Source: Chitinophaga sp. MM2321 (GTDB taxonomy: Bacteria; Bacteroidota; Bacteroidia; Chitinophagales; Chitinophagaceae). From it: a stretch of 64,000 nt of DNA. Shown here one piece after another: positions 34,983-44,700 of this stretch; the first letter of the stretch is position 1; every line of letters begins with the position of its first letter. The DNA is taken from positions 372,001 through 436,000 of the forward strand of contig NZ_OZ035533.1 in the NCBI RefSeq assembly GCF_964033635.1, written 5' to 3'. Under the pieces are notes generated by a model that saw only the letters and a list, made by a program, of their open reading frames with translations, searched no databases and was not told where the DNA came from. A program made the position numbers and the translations under genes.

Positions 34983-35441
34983 TTATTGTAATTCAACACT
35001 TACATTGATCCACTCTGCATCAAATTTATCTGTATATTTTTTGTAGAATTTTATCGCGGGTTCATTCCATTCCAGTACCTGGAATACGATGCCATTGAAA
35101 TGTTTTTCTTTTGCTTCCGCGATCAGCTGGTCAAACAGCAGTTTGCCCACACCCTTACCACGCCAGCTTTCTGTGACGATAATATCTTCCAGGTACATCC
35201 GGCTTCCTTTCCAGGTAGAGTAGCGGATGTAGTACAAGGCAAATCCAACAATCATCTCCTTATTATCAGTAACAACAAATGCTTTCCATACCGGGTTGGA
35301 ACCAAAACCGGCATCTTCAAAATGTGCGAGACTCACCGTTACTTCCTGCGGTGCTTTTTCAAATTCAGCGAGTTCCCGGATAAGTTCCAGCAACCGCGGA
35401 CAATCTTCTTTTCGTGCAACCCTTAACGTTATATCCTGCAT
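34983..35441 (-). CDS. GNAT acetyltransferase, SSAT-like
   Basis: 152 residues. Opens with ITLRVARKEDCPRLLELIREL and holds MYLEDIIVTESWRGKGVGKLLFDQLI, the acetyl-CoA motif, plus EWNEPAIKFYKKY near the end. The layout resembles spermidine/spermine and diamine N-acetyltransferases, but substrate cannot be read from sequence. A CAAAGATC (GATCTTTG on the minus strand, 35549-35556) may be its -7 element, about 110 nt upstream. Confidence 0.82.
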   Translation of the reverse strand: MQDITLRVARKEDCPRLLELIRELAEFEKAPQEVTVSLAHFEDAGFGSNPVWKAFVVTDNKEMIVGFALYYIRYSTWKGSRMYLEDIIVTESWRGKGVGKLLFDQLIAEAKEKHFNGIVFQVLEWNEPAIKFYKKYTDKFDAEWINVSVELQ

Positions 35442-35628
35442 GTTTTTGTATTTTAAATCTGGTCAACCGGCCTGACATTTCAACAAAGCCGGTCTTTTAC
35501 CCGCTTTCCGGGCAAGTAGTAAAATAATTAAAATTGTGCTTACCCCCGCAAAGATCGCAAGGTAAATTGAAAAACAATATTGTAATTTGTTACTGATTGC
35601 AGGAGAATCTCACTAATCTTTTTTGTAC

Positions 35629-36120
35629 ATGAAAGAAATACTGGTGCGGTATGCATCCTATAACCACTGGGCCAACCAGCAACTGGTAGCGATGCTGTTG
35701 AAGCTGAATGAGGAGCAAACGGATCGTGACCTGGGCGGGAGTTTTTCCACACTCCGGAATACCGTCCTTCATTTATGGACTGTGGAAAGTATCTGGTACC
35801 AGCGGTTGCTGTTAATAGAGCGGCCCATAGATCCTGCCACCGGTTTTACAGGGGCCTTTGCAGCTGCATGCGAGGCATGGCTACAGCAGTCTTTACAATT
35901 CCGGGAATGGGCGCAGAGCGCCACCCTGGCGAGGTTGGACCATACAATTGCCTACACGCGCCAAAAAAGTGAACACTATAAAATAGAGGTGTCGGTATTG
36001 TTGATGCATGTTTTCAATCACAGTACTTTTCACCGCGGACAACTGGTGCATATGCTGCGGCAGCTGGGGGTCAATAAATTCCCGGCTACGGACTACCGGC
36101 ATTATAAACCCAGAAAATAG
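35629..36120 (+). CDS. DinB-family protein
   Basis: Four-helix-bundle DinB/YfiT-like protein, 163 residues from ATG 35629. Metal-ligand histidines are placed as in the family: one in RNTVLHLWTVE and two in FNHSTFHRGQL. Such proteins are often thiol-dependent transferases or hydrolases, but no specific function can be assigned. Confidence 0.85.
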   Translation: MKEILVRYASYNHWANQQLVAMLLKLNEEQTDRDLGGSFSTLRNTVLHLWTVESIWYQRLLLIERPIDPATGFTGAFAAACEAWLQQSLQFREWAQSATLARLDHTIAYTRQKSEHYKIEVSVLLMHVFNHSTFHRGQLVHMLRQLGVNKFPATDYRHYKPRK

Positions 36121-36165
36121 GCTGTTTTATATTATTTTTACCGTAGATCCTGCTAAAGTTCCATT

Positions 36166-36861
36166 ATGAATGCTGCTTCTTTTTATGCAAAAGCCCCCAG
36201 GCACCTGGTGGCAGTAGATTGTATCATCTTTGGTTTCGATGAAGGCCGGTTAAAGTTACTGGTGATGAAGCGAAAAGTCGCTCCCATGGCTGGCGAATGG
36301 TCGCTGGTAGGAGGTTTTGTGCAAGAGGAGGAAAGCACGGATGAAGCAGCGGGAAGGGTATTAACCCACACCACCGGCCTGGAAAATATCTACATGGATC
36401 AGTTGCACTGTTATGGCGAAGTAGCCCGTGATTCGGGCGCCAGGGTTATTTCTGTTGCCTACTACGCCCTGATACGTATCCGGGATCATGACCGCCCGCT
36501 GGCCCAGGAACACGGTGCGCACTGGCTGGAGCTGCATGAAATTCCTGCCCTGATCTTTGATCATAACCGCATGATAGAAGACGCTCTGGTAGAACTCCGC
36601 AATAATGCCAAGTTCCATCCTATTGGTTTTGAATTATTGCCGGAGAAATTCACGCTGTCACAACTCCGTAGCCTATACGAAGAAATATATCAGAAAACGC
36701 TTGACAAGCGTAACTTCCGGAAAAAGATCCTTTCACTGGATGTAATGGAGAAACTGGAAGAAAAAGACAAAACTTCTTCCAAGAAAGGGGCACACCTGTA
36801 TCGTTTTGATTCAGAGAAATACGCCACCCTGATGAGAAAAGGACTTGTGTTTGAGATATAG
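36166..36861 (+). CDS. NrtR-like Nudix transcriptional regulator
   Basis: 231 residues: N-terminal Nudix fold (about 10-150), C-terminal winged helix (about 155-231, with FTLSQLRSLYEEIY and KRNFRKKILSL). The Nudix box is degenerate: after GGFVQEEESTDEAAGR comes VLTHTTGL, so the REUxEE catalytic glutamates are missing. That is the pattern of NrtR-type regulators, which bind ADP-ribose or related sugars instead of cleaving them. No NAD or sugar genes lie beside it, so its regulon is unknown. Confidence 0.88.
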   Translation: MNAASFYAKAPRHLVAVDCIIFGFDEGRLKLLVMKRKVAPMAGEWSLVGGFVQEEESTDEAAGRVLTHTTGLENIYMDQLHCYGEVARDSGARVISVAYYALIRIRDHDRPLAQEHGAHWLELHEIPALIFDHNRMIEDALVELRNNAKFHPIGFELLPEKFTLSQLRSLYEEIYQKTLDKRNFRKKILSLDVMEKLEEKDKTSSKKGAHLYRFDSEKYATLMRKGLVFEI

Positions 36862-36883
36862 TCCGGAAAGGGAAAGAATTTTC

Positions 36884-36955
36884 GATTTTTTGATTTAGAG
36901 ATTTTATTTCAGCGCAAAATCTGTTACTGAAACAAAATCTCTAAATCAAAAAATC
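36884..36955. repeat. 29-bp-arm inverted repeat between NrtR-like gene and fabH
   Basis: 36884-36912 and 36927-36955 pair with one mismatch, loop 14 nt. The outer sequence GATTTTTTGATTTA..GAGATTT matches the large palindromes at 33948 and 63216 with 8 nt missing. Located between convergent genes. Confidence 0.85.
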
Positions 36956-36971
36956 AAGAAATCCCTAAATT

Positions 36972-37982
36972 TTATTTACCCACTTTATCCCCGTCATATG
37001 CCCACTTGATGTAGTTGGCACCCCAGGTGAAGCCACCGCCAAAGGCTGCCATGATCAGGTTGTCGCCTTTTTTGAGTTGCTTTTCATAATCCCACAGGCA
37101 TAAAGGAATAGTACCGGCAGTGGTGTTACCATAGCGGTGGATATTCATCATTACCTTTTCATCGGGGAGGTTAATGTATTGGGAAGTGGCGCTGATAATG
37201 CGTTTGTTGGCCTGATGCGGAACGAGCCAGGCAATATCTTCGGAGCGGAGGTTATTGCGTTGTAGCACACCGTTTGCGGCTTCGGTCATGTTGGCAACGG
37301 CATATTTAAATACCATTTTACCTTCCTGGTGTACATAGTGTTCCCGGTTATTAACCGTTTCCAGGTTGGCTGGTTTTACGGAGCCACCAGCTTTCATGTG
37401 CAGGTATTCGCGGCCGTGGCCATCACTTTTCAGGATGCTGTCGATAAGACCGTAACCTTCTGTATTTGGTTCCAGCAATACACCGCCGGCGCCGTCGCCA
37501 AAGATGATGCAGGTAGTTCTGTCTGTATAGTCAATAATGGAGCTCATTTTATCGGCACCTATTACCATTACTTTTTGGTAACGGCCACTTTCAATGAAAC
37601 GGGCGCCTGTTTCCAGTGCGAAGAGGAAGCCGGAGCAGGCAGCACTGATATCGAAGCCAAAAGCGTTTTTAGCGCCGATCTTATCCGTTACAACGTTGGC
37701 TGTAGCTGGAAATGTCATGTCCGGGGTAACAGTAGCTACAATCAGCAGGTCAATTTCTTCCGGGGAAATGCCTCTTTTTTTGCAGATTTCGAGGGCTACC
37801 GGAACACACAGATCGGAGGTACCTTTCCCTTCTCCCTTCAGAATTCTTCTCTCAGAAATCCCGGTACGGGTCAATATCCAGTCATCTGTTGTTTCTACTA
37901 ATTTTTCTAGTTCCTGGTTAGTTAACACGTAATCGGGAACATACCCACCCACCGCAGTAATGGCGGCCGTTATTTTATTCAT
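36972..37982 (-). CDS. fabH: 3-oxoacyl-ACP synthase III FabH
   Basis: Starts fatty-acid chains by condensing acyl-CoA with malonyl-ACP. 336 residues, thiolase fold; catalytic Cys116 in DISAACSGFLFALETG, His in WLVPHQANKRI, Asn in the RYGNTTAGTIPL region. Divergent from ruvA; the shared 190-nt spacer holds possible promoters. fabD is 3 kb away on the other strand. Confidence 0.95.
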   Translation of the reverse strand: MNKITAAITAVGGYVPDYVLTNQELEKLVETTDDWILTRTGISERRILKGEGKGTSDLCVPVALEICKKRGISPEEIDLLIVATVTPDMTFPATANVVTDKIGAKNAFGFDISAACSGFLFALETGARFIESGRYQKVMVIGADKMSSIIDYTDRTTCIIFGDGAGGVLLEPNTEGYGLIDSILKSDGHGREYLHMKAGGSVKPANLETVNNREHYVHQEGKMVFKYAVANMTEAANGVLQRNNLRSEDIAWLVPHQANKRIISATSQYINLPDEKVMMNIHRYGNTTAGTIPLCLWDYEKQLKKGDNLIMAAFGGGFTWGANYIKWAYDGDKVGK

Positions 37983-38091
37983 ATGAACTAATATGTGTTT
38001 AAAACGAGGCGTAAAAATACGATATAAACGAATATTTCCTAAAAAACTCCCATATGATCCACTTAAAGAATTGCCAATCCGCTAAAAGTTA

Positions 38092-38099
38092 GCATCTTT
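38092..38099 (+). promoter_or_regulatory. Probable -7 promoter element for ruvA-sprA
   Basis: CATCTTTG (7 of 8 to TAnnTTTG) with ATTG 19 nt upstream (38069-38072). It would give a leader of about 65 nt before ruvA. Confidence 0.4.
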
Positions 38100-38172
38100 G
38101 CGACTGTTAAATGAAATACATTTTTAATCATTTTTCGTAAGTTTAAGTAATTTACCGAACCTTTTACCTTCT

Positions 38173-38760
38173 ATGATCGCTTATTTGAATGGAAAATTAA
38201 CTTACAAATCCCCGGCTCTTGTTCACATAGACGTGCATGGAATAGGATATGAAGTACAGATTAGTCTGAATACCTATTCCCGTATCCAGGATCTGGAAAG
38301 CTGTAAATTGTTAACCTTCCTTCAGATTAAGGAAGACGCGCATACTTTGTATGGTTTTTTTGAAGATGCAGAAAGAAGTTTGTTTCTCCTGTTATTAGGG
38401 GTATCAGGTGTAGGCGCCAGCACAGCGCGTATGATGTTGTCTTCTCTGCAACCGGAAGATATTCAACGGGCTATCATGATGGAAAATGAGAAGATGTTGG
38501 AAAGTGTGAAAGGGATCGGGGCTAAAACAGCCAAACGTATCATACTGGAACTGAAAGATAAACTGGGAAAGCATAAGGATACCGGTACACATTTATCTGT
38601 AGCATCAAACAATACAATTCATGAAGATGCGTTAAATGCACTGGTAACACTTGGAATAGCCAGGAATATGGCGGATTCGGCGATCCGGAGAGTTATGAAA
38701 AACGAACCATTATTACAAAACTTGGAAGAGCTGATAAAGAAGGCCTTGAAAAGTTTATAA
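38173..38760 (+). CDS. ruvA: Holliday junction protein RuvA
   Basis: Binds four-way junctions and recruits RuvB. 195 residues: N-terminal OB fold (MIAYLNGKLTYKSPALVHIDVHGIGYEV), tandem helix-hairpin-helix motifs (LLGVSGVGASTARMML and VKGIGAKTAKRIILELKDKL), and C-terminal helical domain III (DALNALVTLGIARNMADSAIRRV). The next gene is sprA, 32 nt on, an order known in Bacteroidota. Confidence 0.96.
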   Translation: MIAYLNGKLTYKSPALVHIDVHGIGYEVQISLNTYSRIQDLESCKLLTFLQIKEDAHTLYGFFEDAERSLFLLLLGVSGVGASTARMMLSSLQPEDIQRAIMMENEKMLESVKGIGAKTAKRIILELKDKLGKHKDTGTHLSVASNNTIHEDALNALVTLGIARNMADSAIRRVMKNEPLLQNLEELIKKALKSL

Positions 38761-38792
38761 TTTATAAATGTCCTCTATAAAACCTATTTTTC

Positions 38793-41700
38793 TTGGCAAG
38801 AAAGACTTACTATGGTGCTTTTGCAGTAATAGGAATTGTATCTTTTATCATTGTTGACACTGCCGCAAGGGATCGTTCGGGAAATCGCAAGTTATTACAT
38901 CAGCAGAGCTGGAAGGCAGACACCTCAATTACGGGTAATACCAAAATCGATACTTCCGGGAAAAAAGATACCTTAAAATATCCCATCCAGGACAGACGTG
39001 GCCCCACCATTACGGATCCAACGTCCAGGAATGCTATTGATCTGAAAGATCCGTCAAATATCAACAAAACAGTAGAATACGATCCCATTACCAAACAATA
39101 TACCGTTACCGAAAAAATCGGCGATCAATATTATCGTAACCCTACTTATATGAACTTTGACGAGTTCTATAAGTTGCAGTCCACTCAAAGTGAACAGGAT
39201 TACTGGCAGAAAAGGGCCAGCATGTTGGGTAACCTCAACCAGCGCGGCAATGGTCCCAACCTGTACAACGGTAATAACCTCTTTGACCGCATCTTCGGTG
39301 GCAGCAAAGTGGATATCCGGCCACAAGGTAGCCTGGACCTCACTTTCGGCTACCAGGGACAGAATATCAAAAACCCCGTGCTGGTAGAACAGGCGCGTAA
39401 GAACGGCGGCTTCAATTTTGATATGGGGATCAACATGAACGTAACCGGTAAAATTGGGGAGAAGCTCAAACTGATCACCAACTACAATACCCAGTCAACT
39501 TTCGACTTTGAAAACCAGGTAAAACTGGAATATACCGGCTATAACGACGAAATTATCAAGAAAATTGAAGCCGGTAATGTGAGCTTCCCGTTACGCAGTT
39601 CCCTCATATCGGGGATCCAGTCGCTGTTTGGGGTAAAAACACAATTACAGTTTGGCCGCCTGACGGTAACAAGTGTACTCTCCAATCAGAAGTCACAGAA
39701 GCAAAACCTCATGCTGAAAGGTGGTACCATGGTACAGGATTATAATATCCGCGCCGATGAATATGAAGACAACAGGCATTTCCTGCTGGCACAGTTCTTC
39801 CGCGATACATTTAACTATGCCATGTCTAACCTGCCTATCATCCGTTCCCTCACCAATATCAACCGGGTGGAAGTATGGGTAACCAATAAAACCGGCGCTA
39901 CCACCCAAACCCGTGATATCGTAGGTTTGATGGATCTGGCAGAATACAAACCCTATAACCCTAATATTCACGTTAATACCACTTCGAAACTGCCAGACAG
40001 GGGAACCAATGACCTGTACGGTAACCTGGTGAGCGATCCGGCCAGCCGTAATACCGGTACTGTTGTGAGCCGATTGCTGGCGTTGGGATTGCAGCCGGTA
40101 TCGGAGTTTGAGAAAACATTCGCCCGCAAACTGGATTCTACAGAATATTATGTCAATAAACAACTGGGCTTCATCTCCCTTAATCAACAATTACAACCGG
40201 ATGAAGTACTGGCCGTAGCCTATCAATATACCAGCAACGGCAGGACTTACCAGGTGGGTGAGTTTTCGCAGGATGTACCACCGGATCAGAATAACAGCGC
40301 CAATCAGCCGGTGCTGTTCCTGAAATTGCTGAAAGCTACTTCTGCACGCCCTACACTCCCGGTGTGGGACCTGATGATGAAGAACGTATATTCCACCGGC
40401 GGCTTCCAGCTCAATAAGGAAGACTTCCGCATGGACGTATTTTATAAAGATCCCGGCGCTGAAAGCAGGCCCCCCAGTGATAAACGCTACCTCCCCGATG
40501 CCAAAGGCGAATTCGAAGGCGCTCCTATCATCACGGTACTGAACCTGGACCGGCTTAATAACCAGCTCGATCCACAACCGGATGGTGTGTTTGACTACGT
40601 GGAAGGCTATACGATCAACTCCCTGCAGGGCAAGATCATGTTCCCGGTGCTGGAACCCTTTTCCCAGGGCCTGAAAAAGGCTTTCGGTGGCGATGTCAAC
40701 CTGGAAAAACAATATCTCTACAATGTTTTGTATGACTCCATCAAAGTGGTGGCGCAACAGTTTCCGCAGCTAAACCGCTATGTTATCCGCGGGTCCTATA
40801 AATCGGCTAACTCTTCTGAAATCAACCTGGGCGGTGGTATTACCATTCCACCAGGATCAGTAACCGTTACCGCCGGAGGTCAACAACTGCGGGAGAACGT
40901 GGATTTTATTATCGATTATAACCTGGGCCGTCTCAAAATTATTAACAGTGGTGTGTTAAACTCCGGTGTGCCCATCAATGTGCAGTTTGAAAACAATGCG
41001 ATGTTCGGACAGCAGGTCCGTAACTATTTTGGTACGCGGCTGGATTATCTGGTGAATGATAAACTGAGCCTGGGCGGTACCGTAGTGCGGATGAGCGAGC
41101 GCCCTTATTATCAGAAGGTGAACTACGGCGAAGATCCTATCAAGAACACCATGGTAGGACTGGATGCGAACTATGCTTCCGAATGGAAAGGGTTGTCACG
41201 CATACTCGATAAGCTCCCCAACTATACCACTGCATCTCCCTCCAGTATCCTGTTTACCGGTGAGGTGGCGCGGTTGTTTCCGGGTCACAGTAAGCTGATT
41301 AACGAGCCGGGCAGCAAGCAGGGAACAGCTTATATCGATGATTTTGAAGGCGTGAAGAGTGGATACGATCTCAAATTCCCTGCTACCAGCTGGGCATTGG
41401 CATCTACGCCAAAAGGCGCTACCAACGCCAGTGGAACAGTAATGTTCCCTGAAGCAGAATTGAGTAACCTGCTTGAATACGGTAAAAACAGGGCTAAACT
41501 GGCGTGGTATATTATTGAGCCTACGCTGCAATTACCCAGATCGCCAAACCTGCCACCAGGTATAAGTATAGATGATCAGTCAGATCCGCGTGTAAGGCTT
41601 GTGTACCAGAAAGAAGTATTCCAGAACAGGTCTACTGATTTCGGACAGAGTCAGCTCAGCACCCTCGATCTGGCCTATTATCCTACTGAAAGAGGTCCTT

Positions 41701-44700
41701 ACAACTTTACCAGCAGCCCTACGGCAATGGATCGTAATGGGGTCCTGGCAAGACCACAGGCCAAATGGGGCGGTATCATGCGCGCCATTGATAACAGTGA
41801 TTTTGAAACGGCTAATATCGAATACATCGAATTCTGGATACAGGATCCTTTTATCAAACAACCGAATAGTACCGGCGGATCGCTCTATTTCAACCTGGGT
41901 AACGTTTCTGAGGATATCCTCAAGGATTCCAAGAAGTTTTTTGAAAACGGTATGCCCGATCCCAACCAGGACCCGAATAAGATCGATTCATCCAAATGGG
42001 GCCGTCAGCCTAAGTTCCAGCAGCAGATTACCCAGGCATTCGACAATGACCCTAATATCCGCAACTACCAGGACGTAGGTTATGATGGTTTGAAATCAGC
42101 AGATGAAGCCGCCTTCTTCAAAAGCTATATGGATACCCTGAACATGAACTTCGCCGGATCACCGGTAATGGATGAGGCCAGGAAAGATCCATCGCTGGAT
42201 GATTATGTACACTACCGCAATTCCAGCTATGATGTTCAACATACCGACATCCTGGGCCGTTATAAAAATTATAGCAACCCCGAAGGCAACTCACCGGTAT
42301 CTGATCCTAAATCACAATACTCTACTGCTGCCACCAATATTCCTGAGTCAGAAGATCTGAATAGAGATAATACCATGAATGAAACAGAGGAATACTTTCA
42401 ATACCGGGTAGACCTCAAACCTAACATGGTAGTAGGTAGTAACTTTATTGTGGATAAGATAGATGCCAAAGTAGATCTGCCAAACGGACAGAAAACGACG
42501 GAAGCATGGTACCAGTTTAAAGTACCACTGAACCAGTTTAATAATAAAGTAGGCAACATCCCGGATTTTAAATCTATCCGCTTCATGCGTATGTTCCTGA
42601 CTAATTTCACTGATCCGGTGGTCGTGCGTTTTGCCAAGCTTGAGCTGGTACGTAACCAGTGGCGCCGTTATATGTATGAGTTGCGGCCGGGTGATCCTAT
42701 TCCATTGGATCAGTCAACTACTTTCAATTCATCGGCTGTAAATATTGAAGAAAACTCTTCGCGCACACCTATTCCATACGTACTGCCGGCAGGTGTTGTG
42801 CGTCAGCAAACGATCAGTACCAACAATACCACCCTGCAACTAAATGAGCAATCATTATCCTTGCAGCTCTGTAACCTGAAAGATGGTGAAATCCGTGCGC
42901 TATACAAAACACTGAACCTGGATTTGCGTCAGTATAAAAAGATGGAGATGTATATCCACGCGGAAGCAGTGGAATCGGCTACCTCTCTGAAAGATGGACA
43001 GGTGCAGGCGGTGATCCGTATCGGTAGCGATTTTGTAAGCAACTACTACGAATACCGCATTCCCCTGAAAGTAACACCATGGAATTCCAGGGCAGCTACA
43101 GAAATATGGCCGGAAGGAAATAACCTGCAACTGGTGATGTCTAAGCTTAGTCAGCTGAAACAATTGCGTAACATGTGCGACTCCTGTTCTCCGTTGTTAC
43201 CATATCCGCAAACAGCAGTAGCCGATGAATTTGGTAATTTCATGTCGGTAGTGGGTAACCCGAGTCTGGGTGATGCACGTACCATGATGATTGGTATCCT
43301 GAATCCAAAGGATGATGGACAGCCCCGTTGTGCGGAAGTATGGCTGGATGAACTCCGGTTATCTGATTTTGATGAAAAGGGCGGCTATGCAGCATTGGCG
43401 AGAGCGGATATCCAATTGTCCGATCTGGGAACGGTATCGGTTTCAGGAAATATGCACACCGCAGGCTTTGGAAATATTGACCAGCGTGTAAATGAACGTT
43501 TCCGCGATAACTTCCTGCAATACGATGCAGCTGCCAACCTTGATCTTGGAAAGCTGTTACCCAAAAAAGCAGGTATCTCTATTCCTGTATATGCCGGTTA
43601 TTCACAGTCTTCCAGCAATCCTGAATATGATCCTTATGATCTGGATATTAAGTTGAAAGATAAAATTGCATTGGCAAGGTCGACGCGGGAAAAGGATTCT
43701 ATCCGAAAAGATGCGCAGGATTTTACATCTATCACCAGTCTTAATTTTACCAATGTGCGTAAGCTCAATCTGCGTCCTGGTAAAAAACATATATGGGATA
43801 TCGAAAATTTTGATGTCAGCTATTCCTTCTCCAAGATCAACCGGCATAATCCGCTCATACAAAATGATCAGCTCACCAAACACCGTGGTGGCCTGGGATA
43901 CAACTATGCCGGACAGCCACATTACCTGGAGCCGTTTAAGAAACTGCTCAAAAGTAAAACGCACTGGCTGGATCTGATCCGGGACATGAATATAAACTAC
44001 GTACCGGCCATCGTGAGTTTCCGGGCGGATATAACCAGGCAGTTCGGAGCTTCGCGTATCCGCAACGTAGGTGGGGATGTTAAATTCCAGCTGCCGGAAA
44101 CGTATGATAAGTACTTTACGTTCGATAGATACTATACACTGAAATGGGATCTTACCCGTAGTATCAACATTGAATTTAATGCGGTAAACAATGCCCGCAT
44201 TGATGAACCGAATGGCCGTATCAACAACGCCGATAAAAAAGATACTGTGCGTACCAACTTCTTCAAAGGCGGACGTACCACCAATTACATGCACAATGCA
44301 AACTTTACCTATACGTTGCCTACCGCTAAATTCCCGGCTTTAAGCTGGACAAACATCGCTTTCGGCTATAGCACGGAATACAGGTGGACAGGTGCTTCCA
44401 GGCTGGCTATTTATCTCGGTAACGCAATAGAAAATACACAACAGAAAACGCTGACAGCAGAATTTAAATTTGTTGATCTCTATAACAAATCTAAATTCCT
44501 GCGACAAGTAAATGCGCGTAAACCGCAAAACAATAATAATAACCAGCAGAATAAAAATGACAATGCAAACAACAATAAAGCCGCGGTGAACCAGTCGCAA
44601 GCCGCTGCTACAAGTGATATATCGCCGTGGGTGAAAGGCTTGCTGAAGCCTATCATGATGCTGAAACGTATAGGATTCAACTACAATGAAAATGCAGGTA

